64,000 bases of DNA, from assembly GCF_003752585.1 (NCBI RefSeq), contig NZ_RKHR01000004.1, positions 248,001 to 312,000 on the forward strand. Direction: 5' to 3'. This document shows positions 1 through 10,215 of the stretch, piece by piece. Positions within the stretch are counted from its first letter, which is position 1. Each line of letters opens with the position of its first letter. The position numbers and the translations under genes were made by a program. Below the pieces are notes generated by a model. The model did not search any database. It was given only the letters and a program-made list of their open reading frames with translations, and was not told the origin of the DNA. The stretch comes from Sinobacterium caligoides (GTDB lineage: Bacteria; Pseudomonadota; Gammaproteobacteria; Pseudomonadales; Sinobacteriaceae).

Positions 1-953
1 GCGAGTCGTGCCTCCGTCGGCGTAAAACCAAACAGCTGCGTCACAACGTCAATACTCGCTGGCGATTCACTCTCGGGGTCTGAGACAAATATTGCCACCG
101 AGGGTACTCGCCTTCCCTCTGACCACTGGCTAAGCGGAATGGCACGGATAATCAGCCCATAGTCACTTCGACCAGAAGGACGCGATATTCGCATTGCCTC
201 GATCGACGAGCACTCACCCATACGCTGTGCAGACAATAGACGCGTCACAGTCTGCTGCAACTGACTATTTCGTGATGCCGAGCCAAGGTGTAGCTTACCT
301 TGCTGCGCCGACAAACCATCTTGTAACCTCAAAATATCACTAGCCACTTTATTACTACCTAATATTCTCCCTTCTTCACTTAATAAAATACTTCCCAACG
401 CCATCTGCTGCACTGCGTGGGCATACAAGTCTCGCTCCGATATTAACCGGTTGCTTTGTGCATGAAATAAAATAGCCTGCTTTAGATGCGGCAATACCGC
501 CTGGCAAACCTCCTTGTCTCGGAGGCTAAAGTGTGGACGATTCGAATAACGCCCTAACCGAAATCGACCATCGAACTCACCTTCTATGGACATATCACCG
601 CCCATAAAGTCTGCTAAATCATTCGACTCCATACAGCGCTGATAAAACTCGCTCTGTTTAAGTTTTTCCGGGCACAATAACTCTCGTACGGTCTTTACCT
701 CCCCTTCTGGCAGGTCCACAAAGGGGTCAATGTTGTAGAGCCCCTGCTCGTAGGAATCAATACCCGTCTCGACACCGCCATCAATTAACATCACTAGGCG
801 AGCTCCCTCGCGCGGTGGCTGCAAAAATATCGCGGCAAGATCAGCCTCGAGTAATTGCCGCATTCGCGATAAAAAACTCTTCCAAGGGTAATCCTCTAAT
901 GCTCCTTTATAAGCAAGCTCAATTAACTCACTAAATTCACTATCGAACTCCAC
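1..953 (-). CDS. LuxR-family (HTH) transcriptional regulator, truncated by window edge
   Basis: Reading the minus strand gives an open frame with no stop to the left edge, so the C-terminal helix-turn-helix lies outside the window. The last visible residues read LFGFTPTEAR, the start of a LuxR/GerE HTH. The protein aligns along its length with the regulator at 14498-15622: both share PFVNLPEG/PFVDLPEG, a PAS-like central part with ALGxIxLSE, and FVSDP before the HTH. The GTG at 953 is preferred because AGAGAG lies just upstream and it matches the start of the paralogue. An in-frame ATG at 1049 would add 32 residues but has no ribosome-binding site. It is probably a cytoplasmic sensor-regulator with a PAS-like N-terminus. 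The ligand and targets are unknown. Confidence 0.8.
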   Translation of the reverse strand, partial: MEFDSEFSELIELAYKGALEDYPWKSFLSRMRQLLEADLAAIFLQPPREGARLVMLIDGGVETGIDSYEQGLYNIDPFVDLPEGEVKTVRELLCPEKLKQSEFYQRCMESNDLADFMGGDMSIEGEFDGRFRLGRYSNRPHFSLRDKEVCQAVLPHLKQAILFHAQSNRLISERDLYAHAVQQMALGSILLSEEGRILGSNKVASDILRLQDGLSAQQGKLHLGSASRNSQLQQTVTRLLSAQRMGECSSIEAMRISRPSGRSDYGLIIRAIPLSQWSEGRRVPSVAIFVSDPESESPASIDVVTQLFGFTPTEARL

Positions 954-1126
954 AGCTAAGCTCTCTCTATTGTTATTATCTTCTAGACAACAGCTTGAGC
1001 ACACAACGGTGACGGTTTCACGTAAAAATAACGCGAACGACCAACGCATAAACCAAAACTATATCACTAGTTTATTTTATTAGAATAACGTCATTATTCA
1101 CCGTTCACGACAGAACAACAAGGGGG

Positions 1127-1843
1127 CTAGTGTGGTCGCATTACCGTCGGCATTCGCTTGCACCGACTCTGCTCCAACACAAATGCCTGCAACAATAGCT
1201 GAGTATCGAGACTACTATCGATAAACTCGACACCAAATACTGCCTTTGCTCGCAACGGATCAAAAGCTAATGGCTCTGATGGCACCTGCTGCAGTCGCGA
1301 GCGGACACAGGCTAACAAACGAACCTGTCTCGCCGCCCCTGCTACTCGAAAACGCGCATGGCAAATCAATTGATCGCCGACATGAGCCGAGGCATTCGCC
1401 AGCTCGACCGCAGCACCACCGAGGCTAATATCTTGCAAACACCCCACATGACACTGCCCAGGGTCAAGCGCAGAGCTATTGTAAACCACGGTAGGCAGAC
1501 GCAAACGAATACGCGGATGACGGCGCAATAAACGGCTGACACCGGCGCAGGGATAAGACAAAAACACCAGCGGTAGAGGATTCTTCTGTTGGCTAAGCAG
1601 TTGTGTCGAAAAGCTATGTTCCCCCTCCTCATTCGCCACACGAAGCCGCATCTTCTGCCCATCACTAAGTACAACTCGCTGCCCCCCTCGGCGCGGTGGC
1701 GTTGCCATGACGCCCTCACCAGGCACATAACCGACAAGCCGACTATGCCCGCGCCGCTCACGCGCAGCGCCCTCATCTGCAGACGCGGGGACATAGAGGT
1801 CGATCGTTGTGCCAATATCAAGGACGAGCTGCTCAAACTGCAT
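1127..1843 (-). CDS. PilZ-domain c-di-GMP receptor, YcgR-like
   Basis: About 238 residues. The N-terminal half resembles the YcgR/PilZN beta-barrel (LDIGTTIDLYVP). The C-terminal half is a PilZ domain with the two c-di-GMP-binding signatures: an arginine cluster RRHPRIR (RxxxR), then DISLGG (D/NxSxxG). Such proteins usually act as flagellar brakes or other c-di-GMP effectors in the cytoplasm. The ATG at 1843 is chosen because the longer frame (from 2020) would run far into the neighbouring peptidase gene; AGGT precedes the chosen start. It lies 41 nt downstream of the peptidase gene on the same strand. No flagellar genes are in the window, so its target (flagellum, pilus or the envelope machine at 36-48 kb) is open. 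Confidence 0.85.
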   Translation of the reverse strand: MQFEQLVLDIGTTIDLYVPASADEGAARERRGHSRLVGYVPGEGVMATPPRRGGQRVVLSDGQKMRLRVANEEGEHSFSTQLLSQQKNPLPLVFLSYPCAGVSRLLRRHPRIRLRLPTVVYNSSALDPGQCHVGCLQDISLGGAAVELANASAHVGDQLICHARFRVAGAARQVRLLACVRSRLQQVPSEPLAFDPLRAKAVFGVEFIDSSLDTQLLLQAFVLEQSRCKRMPTVMRPH

Positions 1844-1884
1844 CGCATTACCTAGAAGCCTAAACCACCAAAAAATAGGCGGCG

Positions 1885-2949
1885 CTACCTTGATTTTAGC
1901 AGTTCTAGCTCGATTACTCGTTCTTTGCGCGGTAATTCTGCCAATTGCTGTACACCCTGGTAAAACAACTGCCAGTCGCCAGGGTTTTGCCGATACAAGG
2001 CTTCGAAAGACTTTAACCAAAGATTATAATCACCTACGGTCGCTAGTTGAGCATTATTAATGTCGGCCATCCACGCGTCATAACCACGATAGTGCCATTG
2101 TTCAGCATACTGCCGATAGCGTGTCTGCAGCTTTAGATAGGCTTTGTCCTTGGCCTGAAGCTTCCCATCAACCGTCCGCCCACTGCAGTAAATCGCTGAC
2201 AGCTCCTCTCTGGCCTCAAGCAACAGTTCAATAAAGGCCGAGGCACGCGCCTGCTGTCGCTGCCAATGCTGAAAGGCAGCAGGGTCCTGCTGTGCCACCC
2301 GATCCGTCGCCAACCATTGCGCAATACCTAGGTGTGCAACGGCAGTAGCAAAGCTCTCATTAAACGCTGTATCGCCACGAACATAGATCTTGCGATGAGC
2401 CAGTTCGTGAAACAATAATGCCGCTAAATCCAGCGTATTCTCCCCCAAAAAACTCGACAGCACCGGGTCATTGAACCAACCCAGCGTGGAGTAGGCTGTT
2501 ACCCCACCCACATGCACCTCGAGCCCTTCCTCGGCCAGCTGCTCTGCATAGGCTATCGCTGACGACTTCTGGAAGTAACCGCGATAGCCCATGCAACCCA
2601 GTAATGGATAACACCACTGATAGCTCTCGACACTAAGCGGCTTCGCCGCATAGACATTCCACACCACATAATCATCATCGAGTGCGACAAAATGTCGATA
2701 GCTGCCCCCACTCTCTAACAACAGCTGCTGCTCAGCAAACTGGCGAAATTGCTGCACATGCTGCAATTTCAGCTTTAATATTTCATCTGTCGAGTCTGCC
2801 GACAACAAACTATCTATAGGTTGCCTACTGCTCAAGACAGACCACTGCCCTTTCCCCGCCTGCCAGTAATAGCCAAATTGTCCGCAACCACTGAGCAAAA
2901 GTGTGACGACTAGCGTAAGCAAGCTAACTCCTCGACAACAACACCCCAT
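1885..2949 (-). CDS. Predicted aminopeptidase lipoprotein (COG4324/PF10023 type)
   Basis: About 354 residues. It starts with a lipoprotein signal: hydrophobic stretch and LLSGC lipobox, Cys at residue 22. The zinc-protease motif HELAH is at about residues 181-185, followed 13 residues later by FNESFA with a candidate third ligand Glu. This spacing and sequence fit the PF10023 putative aminopeptidase family. The chosen ATG (2949) has GAGGA 5 nt upstream, whereas the ATG pair at 2964 does not. The predicted location is the inner leaflet of the outer membrane or the periplasm. The substrate is unknown for this family. Confidence 0.8.
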   Translation of the reverse strand: MGCCCRGVSLLTLVVTLLLSGCGQFGYYWQAGKGQWSVLSSRQPIDSLLSADSTDEILKLKLQHVQQFRQFAEQQLLLESGGSYRHFVALDDDYVVWNVYAAKPLSVESYQWCYPLLGCMGYRGYFQKSSAIAYAEQLAEEGLEVHVGGVTAYSTLGWFNDPVLSSFLGENTLDLAALLFHELAHRKIYVRGDTAFNESFATAVAHLGIAQWLATDRVAQQDPAAFQHWQRQQARASAFIELLLEAREELSAIYCSGRTVDGKLQAKDKAYLKLQTRYRQYAEQWHYRGYDAWMADINNAQLATVGDYNLWLKSFEALYRQNPGDWQLFYQGVQQLAELPRKERVIELELLKSR

Positions 2950-2990
2950 CAGATTCCTCATCACGCGCGACTATTGAATACTAAAACGCT

Positions 2991-2996
2991 TATAAT
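2991..2996 (+). promoter_or_regulatory. Candidate -10 box for glpE
   Basis: A perfect TATAAT lies 34 nt before the glpE start codon. No convincing -35 is found at 16-18 bp upstream, so this is only a partial promoter call. Confidence 0.3.
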
Positions 2997-3030
2997 AGGT
3001 TTTATTCTGTTTTAAAAAGAGTAGCTCCAT

Positions 3031-3348
3031 ATGACATTCCAATGCATTTCTATCGACGAGGCTATCGAGCTTATCGCCACAGAGCGTATTATTATCGTCG
3101 ACGTTCGTGATCAGAGTTCATTCCAGCAGGGACGCATCGCCGGCGCCCAGCTACTCAACAATAACACTCTCGGCGATTTCATCGCATCAGCCGATACCAC
3201 ACACCCTGTCATCGTTTATTGTTACCATGGCCACAGCAGCCAAGGGGCGGCACAGTTCCTCTCTGAACAAGGCTTCGACACCGTTTACAGCCTCGACGGG
3301 GGCTTCGAAGAATGGCGTCAACAACAGCCAGTTGATAACGATCAGTAA
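3031..3348 (+). CDS. glpE: Thiosulfate sulfurtransferase (single-domain rhodanese) GlpE
   Basis: 105 residues, the usual length of GlpE. The active-site loop reads CYHGHSSQ (nucleophile Cys64), nearly identical to the CYHGNSS loop of E. coli GlpE. Asp-Val-Arg (DVRD, about residue 24) and the C-terminal GGFEEW complete the rhodanese fold signature. It transfers sulfane sulfur from thiosulfate to cyanide or thiol acceptors such as thioredoxin, and is cytoplasmic. It is a single gene, convergent with sppA across a shared terminator, and divergent from the peptidase gene. Confidence 0.92.
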   Translation: MTFQCISIDEAIELIATERIIIVDVRDQSSFQQGRIAGAQLLNNNTLGDFIASADTTHPVIVYCYHGHSSQGAAQFLSEQGFDTVYSLDGGFEEWRQQQPVDNDQ

Positions 3349-3391
3349 CAAAGCCACTTAAGCTCAGGCATTATCGCGATGCCACAGACAT

Positions 3392-3421
3392 AAAAAAAGG
3401 CGCTATTCGCGCCTTTTTTAT
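3392..3421. terminator. Bidirectional Rho-independent terminator between glpE and sppA
   Basis: AAAAAAAGGCGC, loop TATTC, then GCGCCTTTTTT. The A-run and T-run on either side make it work for both the plus-strand glpE and the minus-strand sppA. Confidence 0.85.
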
Positions 3422-3432
3422 TGCCTGAAAAT

Positions 3433-5286
3433 TTACGGCGCTACACAGTTTGCACACTGTGCATAAAAGCCGCGTGGGTCCCTAGCAGAGAACCATATAG
3501 CAGCCTCTTGACCGGCCTCCGGCAAACCAAGCTGAGCCATTACCTGTGACAGTTGAGACTGCCAGGAAACAGGAGCGATTAACGCAGAGGCGCCACTCAA
3601 CTCGAGCATAAACTGTTGCTGAGCACTCAGCTCAGGCTCGATATCAACAACACTGTAATCCTCTAAACCTGCCAAATTGGCTGCCGCTGCGATCGCATCC
3701 TGCTTGCTGCCGAGCTGATCAACCAAGCCACGCTCAAGGGCATCTTTACCACTCCACACCCGGCCTTCGGCAACCTTCTCAACCTGCTCCAAAGACATGT
3801 CTCGCCCCTCGGCGACAATCATCAGGAAGCGATGGTAGCCATTTTCAATCTGACGCTGAATCACTTGTTGTGTTTTGCTGTTAATTTGTCGATCAACACG
3901 GTAACCACCTGCAATGTCAGTTGTGCCTACACCATCATTACTAATGCCAATATGCTTAAGGCTGCGCTCCAGATTCGGCAGTGCCGCAAAAATACCAATA
4001 GAACCCGTCAGAGTCGTTGGCAGAGCCCAGATCTCATCCGCCGGTGACGCAATCCAATAGCCCCCCGACGCTGCCACAGGCCCCATCGAAACAACTAACT
4101 TTTTACCACTCTCTTTAAATAGTAACAGCTCCTCACGAATCACTTCAGAGGCGAAGGCACTACCGCCACCGCTATTAATTCTTAACACTAACGCCTTAAC
4201 GCCCTCGTCATCACGAGCACGCGTAATCAACTCCGCTAAGCTGTCGCCGCCAATAGCACCATAAGGCTCGTTACCATCGACAATATTACCCTCTGCAGTA
4301 ATCACAGCCACCTTGTTATCATGCATATCTTCTTCAAACGAAGCAGGTGCTGTCATACTCAAATAATCACGAAAGCCCACGAGGTGGTCGTCGAGTTCAC
4401 CGTCAACTAATGTCGAAAGGTACTGGCGATATTGCGGCCGTGTTTTGATGCCATCGATTAAGTTATTTTCCAGCGCCGCCGCCGCACCATCACCCGAGAA
4501 ATGTTCCATCACCTCGTCGATACTATTGATATAACGGTTCAGTGCCCCCGCCTCAAGCCCTCGGTTTTCCTCGACCGCCTGAGTATATTGCTGCCACAAC
4601 GTTCCCAACCAGGCACTATTTGAGGCTTTATCGGCATCGGACATATTGTCACGCATCATCGGTTCCAGCGCCGACTTATAAGTCCCCACCCGGAACACAT
4701 GGAAGTCGATATTGAGCTTATCGAGTAGCGTTTTAAAATAACTACGATAGACGGCCAAGCCGTTGAGTTCCACCGAGCCCATCGGGTGTAAATATAGCTC
4801 ATCGGCAAAGGAAGCAAGAAGATACGTCGACTGCGATAAATTATTAGAGCGAAGGAGTACTTTTTTACCGGTATGTTCAAAATCGTTCAGTGCCTGCGAG
4901 ATCTCCAAGGCATGACTCATGCCCAAACCTCTTAACTCATCGAGCTGCATTACGATCATCTTAACTTTGCTATCGTCTGCCGCACGACTAATTGCCTCAA
5001 TAATGTCTGGCAATGCAACTTCACTGTTCTTCTCGTCGTCATTAAATAACGATAATAACGTACCGCTATAACTGCGCCGCTCAACCAAAACCCCAACAGG
5101 TGAGATCACGAGGACGGCCTGATCGGGTATCGTCGGTACCTCCTTCTCTCGCAGAGCGATCAAGATAATAACAACGATAGCAATAAAGATAACGTTTAAA
5201 ACAGCCCGACGGAGCCAGCTAATCCCCCCCCACACCGCACTAAAAGTACGTCGAATAATACCCGGCTTGTTACTTTCTTTCTTCAT
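3433..5286 (-). CDS. sppA: Signal peptide peptidase SppA, 67K type
   Basis: 617 residues, the full length of the duplicated 67-kDa form. There is one N-terminal membrane segment (about residues 27-46), then two ClpP/crotonase-like halves. The catalytic lysine is in GTYKSALEP (Lys204) and the nucleophile serine in VAASGGYW (Ser407), matching the Lys209/Ser409 dyad of the E. coli enzyme. It degrades cleaved signal peptides at the periplasmic face of the inner membrane. AGGGA lies 6 nt before the start. It is the last gene of a same-strand run ArsC-like, WrbA-like, DUF2069, sppA (38-nt gap to DUF2069). Confidence 0.95.
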   Translation of the reverse strand: MKKESNKPGIIRRTFSAVWGGISWLRRAVLNVIFIAIVVIILIALREKEVPTIPDQAVLVISPVGVLVERRSYSGTLLSLFNDDEKNSEVALPDIIEAISRAADDSKVKMIVMQLDELRGLGMSHALEISQALNDFEHTGKKVLLRSNNLSQSTYLLASFADELYLHPMGSVELNGLAVYRSYFKTLLDKLNIDFHVFRVGTYKSALEPMMRDNMSDADKASNSAWLGTLWQQYTQAVEENRGLEAGALNRYINSIDEVMEHFSGDGAAAALENNLIDGIKTRPQYRQYLSTLVDGELDDHLVGFRDYLSMTAPASFEEDMHDNKVAVITAEGNIVDGNEPYGAIGGDSLAELITRARDDEGVKALVLRINSGGGSAFASEVIREELLLFKESGKKLVVSMGPVAASGGYWIASPADEIWALPTTLTGSIGIFAALPNLERSLKHIGISNDGVGTTDIAGGYRVDRQINSKTQQVIQRQIENGYHRFLMIVAEGRDMSLEQVEKVAEGRVWSGKDALERGLVDQLGSKQDAIAAAANLAGLEDYSVVDIEPELSAQQQFMLELSGASALIAPVSWQSQLSQVMAQLGLPEAGQEAAIWFSARDPRGFYAQCANCVAP

Positions 5287-5324
5287 GTAAGTCCCTAACT
5301 CTTTAAAATGGTAAATTAACCGCC

Positions 5325-5699
5325 TTACAAGCCAGCTAAGACACGCTTTTTATAACGTACAAACATCATCGCAAAGGTAAACAGAGTGACCGTCAACCCA
5401 CAAAAAATCCAATCAATCGGCGCCGCCTGACTTGGTATAGCCAAAGCTGTAACCGAATAAGTGAAATAACCAAGAATCACAAAACAAATCCAAGTGTAGG
5501 TTCGATCGCTATCTCGTAACAAGCCCGGCACAAAGATTAACAGCGGCACACTACTAAAGAGAAATATCGCAATGCGGGCGGACCATGAACTCCCCTCCGG
5601 TGCTAGGATGAAGCTTTTCACCGCAAAAACCACCATGAGCCCTATGTAGGAAAGCAGTGATGCGTAACGTGATAATTGTAATTTCTTTGTAAATGTCAT
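5325..5699 (-). CDS. DUF2069 inner-membrane protein
   Basis: 124 residues with four hydrophobic segments (about residues 13-32, 44-60, 68-88, 94-113) and a basic C-terminus (RYKKR). Length, topology and position directly after a WrbA-type flavoprotein match the DUF2069 family of gammaproteobacteria, whose function is unknown. It is 63 nt downstream of the WrbA-like gene and 38 nt upstream of sppA, probably co-transcribed. Confidence 0.8.
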   Translation of the reverse strand: MTFTKKLQLSRYASLLSYIGLMVVFAVKSFILAPEGSSWSARIAIFLFSSVPLLIFVPGLLRDSDRTYTWICFVILGYFTYSVTALAIPSQAAPIDWIFCGLTVTLFTFAMMFVRYKKRVLAGL

Positions 5700-5762
5700 T
5701 ATTTCAAATACTACCTAAAGTTGATCATACCCCTGTTGGCTCTCGGGGAACGCACCTCTAAT

Positions 5763-6724
<962 letters not shown>

Positions 6725-6828
6725 AGTATTTTCCCGTAATAGGTCACAATTAAAGTTATCATGCCGACGATTATATACACACACTACGACGAAGTCAGTT
6801 TGATCGCTTATAACGGAAATGTAGTCCC

Positions 6829-8064
6829 ATGAAGCCAGTACGACAATGCATCGCGTTCATACGCTACCTGTTCCGACGCTACGCGGAGGATGGCTGCCGA
6901 GAAAGTGCGGCGGCACTAACTTATACCAGCCTCTTCGCCGTCGTACCTTTAATGACCGTCAGCTATGCCGTGCTTTCTGCTATTCCTGACTTTCAAAGTG
7001 CTGGTGACGAGTTACGCTCCCTCGTTTTTAGTCATGTCGTCCCCTCTACAGGGACAGAGATTGAAAGTTACCTCGCGCAATTCTCCACCCAGGCACGCAA
7101 ACTCAGCGGCATCGGCGTTGCCTTCCTCGCCATCACCGCCTACCTCATGCTAAAAAATATAGAAACAACGTTCAATAAGATATGGCGTACTCACCAGCAT
7201 CGCCGAGGATTATCTAACTTCTTATTGTACTGGGCCATTCTCAGTCTTGGCCCTATTTTTATCGGCCTAGGGCTTGCGATTACGACCTATCTACTGTCTT
7301 TCTCCTTCCTCAGTGATAATGAGCTTAGCGGCTTCATGCCTCTTATCTTAGAGACACTTCCGCTCGTATTGACCGTCGCCACTTTCACTTTGCTATTCAC
7401 GGCAGTTCCCAACTGTCACGTGCCGCTCAAGCACTCGCTCGCTGGTGGCATTGTCACCGCCATTGCCCTCGAACTCGCCAAGCTAAGCTTCACTTCACTC
7501 GTATCAAACACGAGCTACCAACTCATCTACGGCACCTTTGCCGCCATCCCTCTGTTCCTCATTTGGATCTATCTATCATGGCTAATCATTCTTCTCGGCG
7601 CTGAATTTGTTCGCGCCCTGTCCAGCCACAAGGTGTTACACAGCAGTGAGTACCCTGCACTACTACTCTCTATCGCCCTGTTTAGAGAGCTCTATCAACG
7701 CCAAGCTAAAGGGCAAACTTTCGACGATGACGATATCACGACTCGCAGCTGGCTATTCGGGCATAGCTATATTTCCGCACATCGCTGGCAATCGCTATGC
7801 GAAACCCTACTCGAACAGCGTCTCATCTATAGCGCTGGTGATATGGGCTACGTACTGAATATCGATCTCAATAACCTCGATGTCTGGCAGCTCGCCAGCC
7901 GTCTTCCCAACGGTTTAAACATAAAAGAGTTCGAGGAAATTTGCTCGATAAGAGAGCCCCAGTGTGAATGGCTGCATGAACTACAAGCTTTATTAACCGA
8001 TCTCTGCGAGCACACCGAGAAAAAACTACAGCTACCTGTCGCCACACTGAGCTTTACTCAATGA
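6829..8064 (+). CDS. yihY: YihY/UPF0761 family inner-membrane protein
   Basis: 411 residues. The N-terminus RYAEDGCRESAAALTYTSLF is the YihY/BrkB family signature, and about six transmembrane segments cover residues 35-270. The hydrophilic C-terminal 140 residues look like a winged-helix-type cytoplasmic domain, as in long YihY proteins. The family was once called RNase BN, but that assignment was withdrawn and the role is unknown. The stop overlaps the tlpA-like start by ATGA. It is divergent from the ArsC-like gene. Confidence 0.88.
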   Translation: MKPVRQCIAFIRYLFRRYAEDGCRESAAALTYTSLFAVVPLMTVSYAVLSAIPDFQSAGDELRSLVFSHVVPSTGTEIESYLAQFSTQARKLSGIGVAFLAITAYLMLKNIETTFNKIWRTHQHRRGLSNFLLYWAILSLGPIFIGLGLAITTYLLSFSFLSDNELSGFMPLILETLPLVLTVATFTLLFTAVPNCHVPLKHSLAGGIVTAIALELAKLSFTSLVSNTSYQLIYGTFAAIPLFLIWIYLSWLIILLGAEFVRALSSHKVLHSSEYPALLLSIALFRELYQRQAKGQTFDDDDITTRSWLFGHSYISAHRWQSLCETLLEQRLIYSAGDMGYVLNIDLNNLDVWQLASRLPNGLNIKEFEEICSIREPQCEWLHELQALLTDLCEHTEKKLQLPVATLSFTQ

Positions 8065-8564
8065 AAAAACCAGTCGCAGCACAAAGCTTGGGATTATTAC
8101 TCCTCTTACTGCTAACGACCCTATCTGGCTGCGATCGCTCGATGGAAGAGCACGATCAAACAACCAAGTCAGCAGCTACGCGCTTCCTCGATAGTGAAGG
8201 TAGAGCATGGACCCCCGCCGACTGGCAGGCAAAATGGCTCGTGGTCAACTATTGGGCTACCTGGTGTGGCCCCTGCCGGAAAGAGGTGCCTGAGCTCAAC
8301 CGTTTCGATACCGACTATGCCAATATCGCTAAAGTCGTTGCAATTAACTTCGACGGTACCAGGGGCGAGCAGCTTCGAGAGGATCGTCAAGCCCTAGGTA
8401 TACAAGTGACCGTACTCGCCGACGATGTCGCCAACTACTATCAACTTCCGAGAAGTAGCGTCTTACCTGTCACCTATATTATTAACCCCAAAGGTGAGCT
8501 AAAAACAACGCTGGTCGGGCCGCAAACAGCGGCAGAGATTGCCAAGCACATCATCGAGCTCTAG
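8061..8564 (+). CDS. TlpA/ResA-family thioredoxin lipoprotein
   Basis: 167 residues. A signal peptide ends in LSGC (lipid-modified Cys24), followed by a thioredoxin-fold domain with the redox motif WCGPC (Cys69, Cys72) and the cis-proline segment VLPVTY. It probably reduces or isomerises disulfides in periplasmic proteins, for example during cytochrome c maturation. That would suit the c-type cytochrome at 32.5-36.0 kb, but this is inference. It is translationally coupled to yihY (4-nt overlap) and ends 1 nt from a convergent gene. Confidence 0.88.
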   Translation: MKKPVAAQSLGLLLLLLLTTLSGCDRSMEEHDQTTKSAATRFLDSEGRAWTPADWQAKWLVVNYWATWCGPCRKEVPELNRFDTDYANIAKVVAINFDGTRGEQLREDRQALGIQVTVLADDVANYYQLPRSSVLPVTYIINPKGELKTTLVGPQTAAEIAKHIIEL

Positions 8565-8565
8565 C

Positions 8566-9147
8566 TCAGACAGACCAAGCCGGCGACAATAAACGGCGAG
8601 CTTGATCATACGCCTGCTGCAGCTGCGCCAGCATACGCTCTATATTGGCTTTGGTTAGATCGATGAGCTCACCTGTCGCGGTATACATGTGTGAAGAGTC
8701 TTTAGCCGCCAATAAGCGCTGGACATTTTCCTTTCCAATCGCGGCCTGATAATGATACATCTCTCGGCAGCTCGGTTCGATCAATTGATCCCCCCCCTCT
8801 ACCAAACGATCCAATTCTTCAGTCAACTCGCTTATCTCTTCTACCTTACCGTCGACTTTTGCGTTGTGATCAAGGTTCAACAGCGCCGCCTGCCATAAGG
8901 TTTCATGATAGCGTTCACCGAACTCTAACCCCTGCTTCGCCCAAGCCAGAATATGATCAACTTCAGCGCGTTGCTGATCATTTAACTGGTCGTATCCCGC
9001 CCAGAAATCATCGTGTTCACGACGGCTAAGCTCCTCACCTGCAAGCAAGGCACGCTGAAAATATTGCATCTTACGTAAAAATAGCTGTTCGTTGGCGAAA
9101 ACTGGTAACGACAACGCTGTACTCATAAATAATGGATTATTGTTCAT
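8566..9147 (-). CDS. Hypothetical protein, helical, unknown function
   Basis: 193 residues with a strong ribosome-binding site (GAAGGAGAAGGAACGT before ATG), so very likely translated. It is rich in Glu, Gln and Leu with long predicted helices (for example VEEISELTEELDRLVE near residue 100). There is no signal peptide, because MNNNPLFMSTALSLPVFAN lacks a positive charge and cleavage site. I do not recognise a family. It is convergent with tlpA (1-nt gap) and upstream of the htpX terminator. Confidence 0.7.
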   Translation of the reverse strand: MNNNPLFMSTALSLPVFANEQLFLRKMQYFQRALLAGEELSRREHDDFWAGYDQLNDQQRAEVDHILAWAKQGLEFGERYHETLWQAALLNLDHNAKVDGKVEEISELTEELDRLVEGGDQLIEPSCREMYHYQAAIGKENVQRLLAAKDSSHMYTATGELIDLTKANIERMLAQLQQAYDQARRLLSPAWSV

Positions 9148-9306
9148 ACGTTCCTTCTCCTTCAGCTCAACGATACAGCGGTTAGCATCTTGATAACGCT
9201 ACGCCAACGTTTGATACCGATCATTATAATGATCAGCTGCAGCTAAAAAATAAGGAGTTACCGTAGTGACATGGCTATATTTCGATAACCTAATGCGTCA
9301 TACACA

Positions 9307-9333
9307 TAAAAAAGGCGCCCCTAGGACGCCTTT
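9307..9333 (-). terminator. Rho-independent terminator of htpX
   Basis: On the minus strand AAAGGCG and CGCCTTT pair around TCCTAGGGG, followed by six T. It starts 19 nt after the htpX stop codon. Confidence 0.75.
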
Positions 9334-9351
9334 CGTCGTATCGCCTCCCTT

Positions 9352-10215
9352 TTATGCTGCCGCTTCCAGGGCCGCAATTCGCTTCTCCAAGGGAGGGTGG
9401 CTCATCATCATCTCAGCCATACTCTTACCGCCATTAATACCGAAGGCGGTTAACTCACCCTTTAATTGCGATGGCTGTGCATGCTGCAACGCGCGTAGAG
9501 CAGCAATCATCTTCCCCCGCCCCGCCAACACGGCACCACCGGTGTCAGCCTTAAACTCTCGTTGACGCGAAAACCAAGCAACGATAATGCTCGCCAAGAC
9601 ACCAAGACACATCTCTAACACAAAAACGACAGCCATATAGGCAAACATCCCAAGCCCCTCACCATCATCGTTGTTGCTGGCAACAAAGTTACTAATAACA
9701 CCGGCGATCATTCTGGCTAAGAAGATGACAAAGGTATTCACCACCCCCTGAATAAGCGTCAAGGTGACCATATCTCCGTTGGCAACATGACTAACCTCAT
9801 GCCCAAGTACCGCCTCTACCTCGTCACGCCCCATGTTCTGTAGCAACCCAGAGCTCACAGCAACTAATGCCTCGTTTCTCTTGGCGCCCGTTGCAAAAGC
9901 GTTAACTTCTGGGGATTGATAGATCGCAACATCGGGCATACCAATACCAGCCTGCTGAGCTTGGCGCGCTACTGTATCGACCAACCAGGCCTCCGCCTCA
10001 TTACGGGGCTGTTTAATCACGGTTGCTCCAGTACTACTCAGCGCGATTTTCTTTGATAACAATAGCGAAATAAACGAGCCACCCATACCAAAGAGTAGCG
10101 CCATAATTAGCAGCCCCGAGGTACTTCGGCTATCAACGCCAAACACCGAAAGAACAATTCCCAGAACCAACATAATGGCCAAGTTTGTCGCTAAAAAAAG
10201 TGCAATACGCTTCAT
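9352..10215 (-). CDS. htpX: Membrane zinc metalloprotease HtpX
   Basis: 287 residues, standard length. Two N-terminal membrane helices come first, then the zinc motif HEVSH (His139, Glu140, His143), two more membrane segments around 153-175 and 190-215, and the third ligand in REFKADTGG (Glu220). These positions match E. coli HtpX (His139, His143, Glu222). It degrades misfolded membrane proteins with the active site facing the cytoplasm. A near-perfect sigma-32 promoter precedes it (10256-10283), and a terminator follows, so it is a monocistronic heat-shock gene. Confidence 0.96.
   Translation of the reverse strand: MKRIALFLATNLAIMLVLGIVLSVFGVDSRSTSGLLIMALLFGMGGSFISLLLSKKIALSSTGATVIKQPRNEAEAWLVDTVARQAQQAGIGMPDVAIYQSPEVNAFATGAKRNEALVAVSSGLLQNMGRDEVEAVLGHEVSHVANGDMVTLTLIQGVVNTFVIFLARMIAGVISNFVASNNDDGEGLGMFAYMAVVFVLEMCLGVLASIIVAWFSRQREFKADTGGAVLAGRGKMIAALRALQHAQPSQLKGELTAFGINGGKSMAEMMMSHPPLEKRIAALEAAA

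Noticed and set aside
1366-1848. 160-codon minus-strand frame over the PilZ gene
   Set aside because: Shadow of the PilZ gene in another frame; the PilZ motifs settle the frame.
2020-2964. Longer start for the PilZ protein at 2020
   Set aside because: Would overlap the peptidase gene by about 136 nt and add an unrelated basic stretch; ATG 1843 fits the domain.
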